Positions 1 to 5,937 of a stretch of 18,408 nt of DNA are shown in pieces (within the stretch, counting starts at the first letter, position 1; the number at the start of each line of letters is the position of its first letter). A model generated the notes under the pieces. The model did not search any database, was not told the origin of the DNA, and was given only the letters and a program-made list of their open reading frames with translations. Made by a program: the position numbers and the translations under genes. Source of the stretch: CAZNVB01 sp964576265 (GTDB lineage: Bacteria; Acidobacteriota; Aminicenantia; Aminicenantales; UBA8522); NCBI GenBank assembly GCA_964576265.1, contig CAZNVB010000067.1, positions 1 through 18,408 on the forward strand. The letters run 5' to 3'.

Positions 1-2
1 TT

Positions 3-1958
3 TCGATTCTCATTGCCTTGATCCTGATGAGCTTTTTTAAGATCAACTTGACCGTGATGTCCATCGGCGGGCTGGCCATCGGCATCGGGAAAATGGCCAA
101 CGGTTCGATCATCATGGTCGAAAATATCTGTCGCCTTCTCAAGGAGAAGGGAGGCCGGGCGCCGGCCCAGGAGCTGATCGCCGAAGCGGCCAAGGATGTC
201 GGCAAGTATCTTTTTTCGGCCAGCCTGATCATCATTCTTGTCTTTCTGCCTCTTTTGACCCTCCAGGGGCTGGAAGGGGCCATGTTTCGTCCGACCGCCT
301 TTGCCGTGGCCGCAGCTCTTTTCGGCGCCATGATCCTGAACATCACCCTGCAGCCCGTCCTGGCTTCTTATTTTCTGCGAAAGGAAGAACAAAGGGTCGC
401 CAAAAACCCGGTGACGGAGTTTCTGGAGCTCAAGTATCATCGCCTCCTGGAAAGCGCCCTGAAAAACAAACGAGGACTGATCGCCGTGTTTGTCGCTCTG
501 ATCATTGGGGCCGGAGTGGCCTATCATTTCCTGGGCAAAGAGTTCGTCCCCCCTCTGGATGAGGGGGCGATCATGGTCTCTTCGGTCATGTTGCCCGAGA
601 CTTCGCTCGAAGAATCGATCAAGATGGCAACGCGGATTGAGAAAATTTTTCTTTCTTTTCCGGAAGTCGTCTCCGTTTCCCGGACGACAGGAACGGCGGA
701 GGCCTCGGAGCATCTCCATCCGGTCAACCACAGTCATTACAATATCGAGCTTTTGCCCCGGGAGAAGAGAAAAAGGGGGTTTAAAGAGATTACCCAGGCG
801 ATGCGCGAAGAGCTGGATAAACTTCCCGGCGTGGCCTATATTTTCGAGCAGCCGATCGCCAATAAGCTGGCCGAGATGCTGACCGGAACCGAAGGCCAGC
901 TCTCGGTGAAGCTCTTCGGGCCGGATTTGGACATTTTGAATGAAAAAATCGGAGAAATCCGGAACGTCCTGGCGGATGTCCGAGGAGTGGCCGATCTGCA
1001 GATTGAGCAGACGACGGGCGTCCCCCAACTCGTGATCCGGCTGAGGAGAGAGAATCTGGCCCTTTTCGGGATTGCCGTGGCCCGAATTGCCGAAACCATC
1101 GAGACGGCCCTCAATGGACTCGAAGCCACGGACGTTTATGAGCCGGACCGGGTGACTTCTGTTCTCATCCGGCTGCCGGAGAAATACCGCAACGATGAGG
1201 AGGCGGTTAAGAATCTGTTGATTGACGCTCCGAACGGCGAGCGGATTCCGCTTTCGGAATTGGCGGAAATAACCAGAAGCGAAGGGCCTCAGACCATCTT
1301 TCGAGAGAACCTGATGCGTCGCAAAATCATCCTCTGCAATGTCGTCAAACGGGACATTGGGAGCTTTGTCGAGGAGGCCAGGGAGAGAATCCGCGACTCC
1401 GTCGAGCTGCCCCAGGGATATTATGTGACGTTCGGCGGGCAATTCGAGAGCCAGCAGCGGGCCCTGAGAGATCTTACCACGCTCATGGCCGTCGTCATTT
1501 TGGTTATTTTCGTCGTGCTGTTCTCCTCCTTTGGGTCGGTGTGGCAGGCCCTGCTTGTCGTCCTAAACATCCCGTCGACTCTCATCGGAGGAATTCTGGG
1601 ACTTCTTGTCGCCGGTCAGACGATCAACGTTTCCTCGACGATCGGGCTGATCGCTCTTTTCGGGATTTGCGTCCAGAATGACATGATCCTGGTCGCCAAG
1701 ATCAATGATTTCAGACAGGAAGGTCTGGGGCTCCATGAGGCCGTGGTCAAGGGAGCCTTGACCAAGTTCCGGCCGATCTTCATGACCGACATGGTCATGA
1801 TCGTCGGCGTTCTCCCCCTAGCACTCGTCGTCACTACAGGATCCGAGCTTCACCGGCCGCTGGCCGTTGTCTATATCGGCGGCTTCTTTTTCGCCATCCT
1901 TTTGCGGTTGTTCATCGTCCCCGTGCTCTACGAGACTTTTGCCGGACGGAAAAAATAA
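3..1958 (+). CDS. Heavy-metal RND efflux pump, CusA/CzcA family (5'-truncated by window edge)
   Basis: Inner-membrane RND permease that would export metal ions (Cu/Ag or Zn/Co/Ni type) with periplasmic adaptor and outer-membrane partners. The frame is open to the left edge, so the TTG at 18 is not a real start; about 650 C-terminal residues of a roughly 1030-residue protein are present. Visible are TM4 with its following MVEN signature (codons near 84-125), the periplasmic pore/docking part with FEQPIANKLAEM and SVKLFGPD typical of the HME subgroup, and the second TM block (FVVLFSSFGSVWQALLVV, IALFGICVQND, PIFMTDMVMIVGVLPLAL). It ends IVPVLYETFAGRKK. Odd: the TM4 motif reads GKMANGSIIMVEN, so the aspartate needed for proton relay in CusA (D405) and CzcA (D408) is Asn (codon 99-101). 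TM10 instead carries a new Asp (VQND, codon 1680-1682). The metal specificity cannot be read. Family assignment is sure; transport competence is uncertain. Confidence 0.93.
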   Translation, partial: SILIALILMSFFKINLTVMSIGGLAIGIGKMANGSIIMVENICRLLKEKGGRAPAQELIAEAAKDVGKYLFSASLIIILVFLPLLTLQGLEGAMFRPTAFAVAAALFGAMILNITLQPVLASYFLRKEEQRVAKNPVTEFLELKYHRLLESALKNKRGLIAVFVALIIGAGVAYHFLGKEFVPPLDEGAIMVSSVMLPETSLEESIKMATRIEKIFLSFPEVVSVSRTTGTAEASEHLHPVNHSHYNIELLPREKRKRGFKEITQAMREELDKLPGVAYIFEQPIANKLAEMLTGTEGQLSVKLFGPDLDILNEKIGEIRNVLADVRGVADLQIEQTTGVPQLVIRLRRENLALFGIAVARIAETIETALNGLEATDVYEPDRVTSVLIRLPEKYRNDEEAVKNLLIDAPNGERIPLSELAEITRSEGPQTIFRENLMRRKIILCNVVKRDIGSFVEEARERIRDSVELPQGYYVTFGGQFESQQRALRDLTTLMAVVILVIFVVLFSSFGSVWQALLVVLNIPSTLIGGILGLLVAGQTINVSSTIGLIALFGICVQNDMILVAKINDFRQEGLGLHEAVVKGALTKFRPIFMTDMVMIVGVLPLALVVTTGSELHRPLAVVYIGGFFFAILLRLFIVPVLYETFAGRKK

Positions 1959-1961
1959 AGA

Positions 1962-1986
1962 CGGCGGATCGGTTTTTCGATCGCCG
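1962..1986 (+). other. Hairpin after the RND pump gene (weak terminator candidate)
   Basis: Arms CGGCGGATCG (1962-1971) and CGATCGCCG (1978-1986) form a 9-bp stem with one bulged G and a T-rich loop, starting 4 nt after the pump stop codon. No T-run follows, so intrinsic termination is doubtful. A second small dyad, TGACC-GCG-GGTCA, lies at 2034-2046 with no known role. Confidence 0.35.
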
Positions 1987-2113
1987 GCAAAGAGGAAAGG
2001 CATCTTCTTAAGGCGAGGGGAGATCATTTTTACTGACCGCGGGTCAACTTGGAGAGGGAAACGCTCGTTCATTCCCGGAGTTCGGCCGCCTGAGCCCCAG
2101 AGCCCGAAGGGAC

Positions 2114-2142
2114 TTGACAGACTTGTCGTTATATTGTAATAT
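2114..2142 (+). promoter_or_regulatory. Sigma70-type promoter of the perR-peroxiredoxin operon
   Basis: A perfect -35 TTGACA at 2114-2119 and a -10 TAATAT at 2137-2142 are separated by 17 bp. The predicted transcription start near 2149 falls inside the palindromic operator that follows, which is the expected layout for repression by the regulator encoded just downstream. Confidence 0.8.
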
Positions 2143-2147
2143 TTATC

Positions 2148-2165
2148 TTAAAATAATTATTTTAA
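2148..2165 (+). promoter_or_regulatory. PerR/Fur-type operator, perfect 18-bp palindrome
   Basis: TTAAAATAATTATTTTAA is an exact inverted repeat lying between the -10 box and the perR start codon. It resembles the PerR box (TTATAATnATTATAA) in composition and in its TAATTA core, but has even rather than odd symmetry. Its position over the transcription start suggests autorepression of perR and peroxide-inducible control of the peroxiredoxin. The symmetry is seen directly; its use by PerR is inferred. Confidence 0.7.
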
Positions 2166-2184
2166 TTTAAAGAGATTATTGATC

Positions 2185-2592
2185 ATGAGAGAGGAAAAAT
2201 TCAGGCGGACGCCTCAGCGGCTGGCGATCATGAAATTTCTGGAGGGAAATTCGTCTCATCCCTCAGCCGAAGAAGTGTATTTCGGCCTGAAAAGGCAATT
2301 CCCGACTCTTTCCCTGGCCACCGTCTATCACACGCTGGAAGCTCTCGAACGAATGGGCAAGATCGTCGAAATTAACGTCGATTCAACCAAGAAGCGGTAT
2401 GATCCGGCTGTCGGCGCGCATCATCATCTTATCTGCATTCGATGTAAAAAGATCATTGATCTTCCGGAAAAGTTTCATCCGGTCCTGAATGAGGAGGAAA
2501 GGAAAGGATTCCGCATCCTCCGCAGTCAGGTTGAATTTTATGGGCTCTGTCCGCAGTGCCAGAGCCGAAGATCGCCAGCGCAAAAGAATTGA
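2185..2592 (+). CDS. perR: PerR-like Fur-family transcriptional repressor
   Basis: 135-residue Fur-family repressor, most likely the peroxide sensor PerR. The N-terminal winged helix (about 1-70) carries TLSLATVYHTLEAL as the recognition region. The C-terminal dimerisation domain has two CxxC zinc pairs, C84/C87 and C122/C125. Residues aligning with the B. subtilis PerR regulatory metal site (H37, D85, H91, H93, D104) are present as H25, D73, H79, H81 and D92; the Asp at the last position and the neighbouring peroxiredoxin favour PerR over Fur or Zur. I chose the ATG at 2185 rather than the in-frame TTG at 2179 because the AAAGAG site at about 2168-2173 is better spaced for it. Expression is probably autoregulated through the palindrome at 2148-2165. 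The peroxiredoxin gene follows 19 bp downstream, probably in the same transcript. Confidence 0.85.
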   Translation: MREEKFRRTPQRLAIMKFLEGNSSHPSAEEVYFGLKRQFPTLSLATVYHTLEALERMGKIVEINVDSTKKRYDPAVGAHHHLICIRCKKIIDLPEKFHPVLNEEERKGFRILRSQVEFYGLCPQCQSRRSPAQKN

Positions 2593-2611
2593 TCTGGAGG
2601 TATAGATCGAC

Positions 2612-3274
2612 ATGGAAAACGTATCCGCAACTCAAACCCCGACGGGTCTGCCGCGAATCGGCTCGCCGGCGCCTCCATTCGAGGCCGTCACCACCCACGG
2701 CGTCCTCAAACTCGAGGACTTCAAGGGAAGCTGGCTGGTCCTGTTCTCCCATCCGGCTGATTTCACACCGGTCTGCACCACGGAGTTCATGGGCTTCGCC
2801 GAGATCCACCCCAAGCTGCGGGAAATGAACGTCGAGCTCATGGGCTTGAGCATCGACAGCGTTTACTCTCACATCGCCTGGATCCGGAACATTGAGGAGA
2901 AGTTCGGCAAGAAAATCACCTTCCCGGTCATCGCCGATCTGAACAAAGAAGTCGCCATGCTTTACGGGATGATCATGCCGGGCGAGAGCAAGACCGAAAC
3001 TTCGCGGGCCGTCTTCGTCATCGACGATAAGCAGATCGTCCGGGCGATCATCTACTATCCGCTGTCGACCGGCCGGAACATGGACGAAATCCTGCGCCTC
3101 ATTCAGGCGCTCCAGACGACGGATAAGTATGGCGTCGCCACTCCGGCCAATTGGCGTCCCGGCGACAAAGTCATCGTTCCTCCGCCCAAGACTCAGGAGA
3201 TGGCCGAAGAGAGGATGAAAGAGAAAGGCATCGAGCGCGCGGATTGGTACTTCAGCAAGAAGGATTTGAAGTAG
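2612..3274 (+). CDS. 1-Cys peroxiredoxin (Prx6-type AhpC/TSA family)
   Basis: 220-residue cytoplasmic thiol peroxidase that would reduce H2O2, organic hydroperoxides or peroxynitrite. The catalytic loop is PADFTPVCTTEF, with peroxidatic C55 and T52; the conserved active-site Arg is R132 in ETSRAVFVID. C55 is the only cysteine in the protein, so a resolving Cys must come from a partner or small thiol, as in 1-Cys Prx6 enzymes. The long C-terminal arm (about 165-220, ending EKGIERADWYFSKKDLK) is typical of the Prx6 class. The ATG at 2612 is preceded by GGAGG at about 2596-2600. It sits between perR and a small winged-helix gene, which fits peroxide-inducible control. Confidence 0.93.
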   Translation: MENVSATQTPTGLPRIGSPAPPFEAVTTHGVLKLEDFKGSWLVLFSHPADFTPVCTTEFMGFAEIHPKLREMNVELMGLSIDSVYSHIAWIRNIEEKFGKKITFPVIADLNKEVAMLYGMIMPGESKTETSRAVFVIDDKQIVRAIIYYPLSTGRNMDEILRLIQALQTTDKYGVATPANWRPGDKVIVPPPKTQEMAEERMKEKGIERADWYFSKKDLK

Positions 3275-3285
3275 GGAGCCGTCCA

Positions 3286-3510
3286 ATGCCCTGTGTCAAT
3301 GCGGATGGGACGGTCACGGCGACGGCCAGGGCCTTGCTTAAGAGCCTCGAGACGCCGTTGAGTGCCGAGGAAATCGCCGGAAAACTCGGGCTTCCCCTTT
3401 TTCGCGTCCGAAGCAGCCTGCGGGAGATGGTCGAAGCCGGCCTAGTCGTCGTCCAGGGAGACAGGTACCAGGCTTCCGAAGAAGGGAAGAGAAGGGCGGC
3501 CGCAGTCTGA
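3286..3510 (+). CDS. Small winged-helix DNA-binding protein
   Basis: 74-residue protein starting MPCVNADGTVTATARALL. Residues about 12-65 read as a winged helix-turn-helix: LSAEEIAGKLGLPLFRVRSSLREMVEAGLVVVQGDRYQASEEG, where the second helix pair gives the HTH and the GDRYQAS stretch the wing. It resembles a compact MarR/ArsR-like DNA-binding domain without a sensor domain. The ATG at 3286 is 11 bp after the peroxiredoxin stop, with only a weak GGGAG site, so it is probably translated as the third gene of the perR operon. Its single Cys (C3) could be redox-sensitive, but that is speculation. Target unknown. Confidence 0.72.
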   Translation: MPCVNADGTVTATARALLKSLETPLSAEEIAGKLGLPLFRVRSSLREMVEAGLVVVQGDRYQASEEGKRRAAAV

Positions 3511-3565
3511 GGATCTCTCCGGTCGGGGTCGGGGACCAGAAAACTTCGGGCCTCGGCCCTTTGTT

Positions 3566-3593
3566 CCGTCAAGGTCATTTCTCGCCTTGACGG
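3566..3593 (+). other. Inverted repeat downstream of the perR operon
   Basis: CCGTCAAGG (3566-3574) and CCTTGACGG (3585-3593) form a perfect 9-bp stem with a 10-nt loop. It lies 55 bp after the last operon gene and before the Fur promoter. No T-run follows, so it may be a weak or factor-assisted terminator, or an operator. Apart from this and the promoter/Fur box, nothing else was seen in 3511-3741. Confidence 0.45.
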
Positions 3594-3670
3594 GTCGGTG
3601 AATTCGGCGGAAGCCGTTTGCCGTGTCCGAGCGGCCGGCCCGCAGAAAACAACCCGGAAGAAAATTTTTC

Positions 3671-3699
3671 TTGACAAAACCCGCCCGCCGGCGTATCTT
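3671..3699 (+). promoter_or_regulatory. Promoter of the fur-like gene
   Basis: A -35 TTGACA (3671-3676) and a -10 TATCTT (3694-3699) are separated by exactly 17 bp. The Fur box at 3706-3724 follows immediately and would cover the transcription start. Confidence 0.75.
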
Positions 3700-3705
3700 G
3701 TAAAT

Positions 3706-3724
3706 GGAAATGATTATCATTATC
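3706..3724 (+). promoter_or_regulatory. Fur box
   Basis: GGAAATGATTATCATTATC matches 16 of 19 positions of the classical Fur consensus GATAATGATAATCATTATC and contains the exact dyad AATGAT-T-ATCATT. It lies 7 bp after the -10 box and just before the start of a Fur-family gene, so iron-dependent autorepression is the obvious reading. Confidence 0.88.
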
Positions 3725-3741
3725 TCTAAGAGGTGAGCGCA

Positions 3742-4188
3742 TTGCCCGGACGTCATCATTGGCAGCATCGATTTCGGGAAAACGTTTGCCGTTGGACTTT
3801 GCCTCGGGAGGTCATCCTTAACCTTCTGAGCCGCTCTTCCCGACACATGAGCGCCAAGGAAATCTACGGGGCTTTGTATGCCATGTATCCGGGAATCGGT
3901 TTGACCACGGTCTACCGCACTCTGGAATTGCTCCACCGTCTCGGGTTTGTTCAAAAAATCAGTTCGGGCGACGGACAGGGACGTTACGAGCTAAAGAGCG
4001 AGGACCGGGAAAGCCATCACCATCATCTCATCTGCACGCGCTGCGGAAAAATCATCGATTACCGCGACTTCGTCCAGGAAGAGCTGGAACTGGTGAAAAA
4101 AACAGAAGAGACGTTGGCCAAAAAGCACAATTTTCTAATCCAGGATCACAACATCGAATTCCTGGGTCTGTGCGAAAAATGCCGCTGA
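3742..4188 (+). CDS. fur: Fur-family iron-responsive regulator
   Basis: 148-residue Fur-family protein. The N-terminal winged helix spans about 15-85 (SAKEIYGALYAMYPGIGLTTVYRTLELL). The metal-rich hinge SHHHHLICTRCGKIID (91-106) and the final CEKC give the two CxxC pairs C98/C101 and C144/C147. H92-H95, with residues of the FxIQDHNIEFLGLC strand, are candidate regulatory iron ligands. I prefer the TTG at 3742: the AGAGGTGA Shine-Dalgarno at about 3729-3736 is correctly spaced for it, whereas the GTG at 3733 lies inside that site. The canonical Fur box in its promoter supports an iron sensor (Fur) rather than Zur or a second PerR. It differs clearly from the PerR at 2185 and has an extra His/Arg-rich N-terminus (MPGRHHWQHRFR). 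The metal cluster island begins 36 bp downstream and may share the transcript. Confidence 0.87.
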   Translation: MPGRHHWQHRFRENVCRWTLPREVILNLLSRSSRHMSAKEIYGALYAMYPGIGLTTVYRTLELLHRLGFVQKISSGDGQGRYELKSEDRESHHHHLICTRCGKIIDYRDFVQEELELVKKTEETLAKKHNFLIQDHNIEFLGLCEKCR

Positions 4189-4224
4189 GTCTTCTGTCAG
4201 ATTGATAAAAAGGAGGTGAACATC

Positions 4225-4581
4225 ATGCCAGCAGGTGATCGTACTGGACCCTGGGAACTTGGACCCAGGACAGGGCGAGGCCTCGGCTATGGCTCAGGTT
4301 ATCCGGCTCCCGGGTTCATGTATCCCGGACCCGGTATGGGCTTTGGCAGGGGCTTCGGCTTCGGGGGAGGTTTTGGCCGGGGGATGGGCCTTGGCCGCGG
4401 CCGCGGATTTTGGCGCCGCGGGTTCGGGGGCTTCTATGGCTATCCTTATTCTGCGATGGCTCCCTTTCCGTACCCCTATGGAGCCATGCCCTATTCCCCC
4501 TATGCGCCGGTTTTCGGCTGGCCTTACGGCTCGGCTTATCCCGGCAGCCGGCCTTTTCCCGCAGAGGAACAAAAAGACTGA
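4225..4581 (+). CDS. Gly/Tyr/Pro-rich DUF5320-like small protein
   Basis: 118-residue low-complexity protein. The opening MPAGDRTGPWELGPRTGRGLGYG matches the N-terminal signature of DUF5320 proteins (MPxGDxTGPxGxGPxTGRGxGY), which usually accompany NifX/NifB-type iron-molybdenum cofactor proteins. It continues with a GFGRGFG-type Gly/Arg/Phe repeat (about 34-70) and a Pro/Tyr-rich half (about 71-110). There are no cysteines, so metal binding by thiols is excluded, and no signal peptide or TM segment is seen. The ATG at 4225 has a perfect AAGGAGGTGA at 4210-4219; an in-frame GTG at 4216 lies inside that site and is rejected. It is the first gene of the tightly packed metal-cluster run. The biochemical role is unknown; an assembly-scaffold or phase-separating role is speculation. 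Confidence 0.8.
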   Translation: MPAGDRTGPWELGPRTGRGLGYGSGYPAPGFMYPGPGMGFGRGFGFGGGFGRGMGLGRGRGFWRRGFGGFYGYPYSAMAPFPYPYGAMPYSPYAPVFGWPYGSAYPGSRPFPAEEQKD

Positions 4582-4585
4582 AATC

Positions 4586-4601
4586 TCCCGCACTCGCGGG
4601 A
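4586..4601 (+). other. Intercistronic hairpin just upstream of a strong ribosome site
   Basis: TCCCGC (4586-4591) pairs with GCGGGA (4596-4601) around an ACTC loop. It starts 5 nt after one DUF5320-like gene and ends 1 nt before the AAGGAGGTGA ribosome site (4603-4612) of the next. There is no T-run, so RNA stabilisation, processing or translational tuning is more likely than termination. Confidence 0.5.
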
Positions 4602-4617
4602 AAAGGAGGTGATTGAC

Positions 4618-4878
4618 ATGCCATACGGAAGGGGACGCGGCGGCTGGTTCGGCTGGCCGCATTGGGCTTACTGGACAGGATGGCATCCCGGATTCCTTTC
4701 TCCTTATTGGCCGTCCTTTTACCCGCCGAGCCGGGAAGAGGAAAAGGCCATGCTCGAAGAGCAGGCCAGGATTTTGGAGGAACAGCTCGATCAAATCAGG
4801 GCGCGATTGAAGGAACTGAAGAAAGCGGACAAGGAGAGGGACAAGGAGAGAGAAAAAGAGAGGGACAATGAGAAATAG
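4618..4878 (+). CDS. Trp-rich small protein with C-terminal coiled coil (DUF5320-associated)
   Basis: 86-residue protein in two parts. The first (about 1-38) is a Gly/Trp/Tyr/Pro-rich segment with WFGWPHWAYWTGWHPGF. The second (39-86) is a highly charged coiled coil, EEEKAMLEEQARILEEQLDQ followed by KE/RD/ERDKERE repeats. It lacks Cys. The ATG at 4618 is placed 5 nt after a perfect AAGGAGGTGA site; the GTG at 4609 is inside that site. The coiled coil resembles the C-terminal helix of the next protein, suggesting the two could hetero-oligomerise (inference). The next start codon lies inside its 3' end (11-bp overlap), indicating coupled translation. Function unknown. Confidence 0.75.
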   Translation: MPYGRGRGGWFGWPHWAYWTGWHPGFLSPYWPSFYPPSREEEKAMLEEQARILEEQLDQIRARLKELKKADKERDKEREKERDNEK

Positions 4879-5230
4879 ATACAGGAGAATGTACGAACTG
4901 ACCGGCCTTCCGGGCTGGATGCGGTTCGGCTATTCGCCGGGCTGGGTGGGCCGAAGCCCTTCCGGCCTCGGCCCCTGCGCTCAATACCTGATGCATGGAA
5001 CGTGGCCGACGCCGCAGATGAATCTCGCCTGGCAGCGGGGCCAGGTCCCCTTTTCGCCCGCGCCCGGCTTCCCGATGCCGGGATTTGCCTCCCCCTATGA
5101 TCCTTGGGGAGCGGTCGAACTCACCCCGGAACAGGAATTGGATTTCTTAAAGGCGGAGGCCCGGCAAGTCCGGGACGAGCTCGAGGCGATCGAGAAGAGA
5201 ATTCAAGAACTCGAAAGAGAGAAGAGATGA
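4868..5230 (+). CDS. DUF5320-associated small protein with LTPEQE coiled-coil tail
   Basis: 120-residue protein. MYELTGLPGWMRFGYSPGW (8-26) resembles the TGLPGWMRxG segment of proteins encoded beside NifX-like and Mrp proteins in anaerobes. A Pro/Phe-rich middle (about 30-80) follows, then a C-terminal coiled coil ELTPEQELDFLKAEARQVRD through IQELEREK (84-118), the part typical of DUF5320 proteins. It has one Cys (C37). Start ATG 4868, after GAGAGG, overlaps the previous gene by 11 bp; ATG 4889 is a possible alternative. Its stop overlaps the next start as ATGA (5227-5230), so production is coupled to the NifX-domain protein, a likely partner. Molecular role not known. Confidence 0.77.
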   Translation: MRNRYRRMYELTGLPGWMRFGYSPGWVGRSPSGLGPCAQYLMHGTWPTPQMNLAWQRGQVPFSPAPGFPMPGFASPYDPWGAVELTPEQELDFLKAEARQVRDELEAIEKRIQELEREKR

Positions 5231-5937
5231 AGATCGCCATTTCCACGGAAAACGGGTATGTCTCCGCCCATTTCGGACGCTGCCCGTCTTACACCATTGT
5301 TGATATTGAGGCTGGGCGCGTTGTTGACCGCAGGGAAATTCCCAACCCTGGACATCAGCCCGGTTTTCTCCCGAACTATTTGTCGGAAAGAGGAGTCAGT
5401 GTTATTATCGCCGGAGGCATGGGGCCCCGCGCCCAGGGCCTCTTCGCCGAAAAGAAGATCCAGACGATCACCGGGGTCCAGGGGCCGATCGATGAAGTGA
5501 TCGACCTATTCCTGCGGCAGGAGCTTAAATCCGGCCAGGATTTGTGCGATCACGGGAGTCGTCATGATGAGCCCTGCCGCCATGGAGAATCCGCCGGGGA
5601 AACGGGGCCCAGAATGGCCCTGGAGGGGAAACTCTGCGTGAGCGCCAAAGCGCCGAACCTGGACGCTGAAATCGACCCTAATTTCGGCCGGGCTCGTTAT
5701 TTTCTGATCATCGACCCGGAAACCCAGAAATTTGAAGCTTTGGCCAATCCTCACTCCCAGGCCGGCCACGGTGCGGGAATCCAATCCGCCCAACTGGTGG
5801 CGAGCCGGGGAATTGCGACCGTCCTGACCGGCCAGGTCGGGCCGAATGCCTGGCGGGTTCTCGAATCCGCCGGCATCCGTGTTATCAGCACGGATAAATG
5901 CACCGTCCGGGAAGCCCTCTCCCGGCTCCAGAGTTGA
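5227..5937 (+). CDS. Tandem NifX/NifB-type (dinitrogenase FeMo-cofactor) domain protein
   Basis: 236-residue protein made of two NifX/NafY-like domains, the family that carries iron-molybdenum cofactor precursors in nitrogenase systems. Domain 1 is about 1-98 (AISTENGYVSAHFGRCPSYTIVDI, then VIIAGGMGPRAQGLFAEK). Domain 2 is about 134-236 (LCVSAKAPNLDAEIDPNFGR, then VLTGQVGPNAWRVLESAGI). Both keep the HFGR/NFGR and GGMGP/GQVGP signatures. They are joined by a Cys/His-rich linker, CDHGSRHDEPCRHGE (107-121), where single-domain relatives end in a similar His/Cys tail. The domains have clearly diverged, so this is an old duplication or fusion. No nifHDK or nifB is in the window, so a role in another metal or Fe-S cluster pathway is likelier than nitrogen fixation. 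The start overlaps the previous stop (ATGA) and its stop overlaps the next start (TTGA). Confidence 0.9.
   Translation: MKIAISTENGYVSAHFGRCPSYTIVDIEAGRVVDRREIPNPGHQPGFLPNYLSERGVSVIIAGGMGPRAQGLFAEKKIQTITGVQGPIDEVIDLFLRQELKSGQDLCDHGSRHDEPCRHGESAGETGPRMALEGKLCVSAKAPNLDAEIDPNFGRARYFLIIDPETQKFEALANPHSQAGHGAGIQSAQLVASRGIATVLTGQVGPNAWRVLESAGIRVISTDKCTVREALSRLQS

Noticed and set aside
2453..3286. 277-codon minus-strand open frame opposite the peroxiredoxin
   Set aside because: Antisense to an unmistakable peroxiredoxin; no ribosome site or motif of its own.
4294..4794. 166-codon minus-strand frame across the Gly-rich small genes
   Set aside because: Caused by GC-rich low-complexity sequence; the plus-strand genes have perfect ribosome sites and family signatures.
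5898..5933. ATG 5898 as the start of the Mrp-like gene
   Set aside because: It would overlap the NifX-domain gene by 40 bp and add a non-homologous peptide (MHRPGSPLPAPE); TTG 5934 gives the usual 4-bp coupling and begins at the first beta strand.
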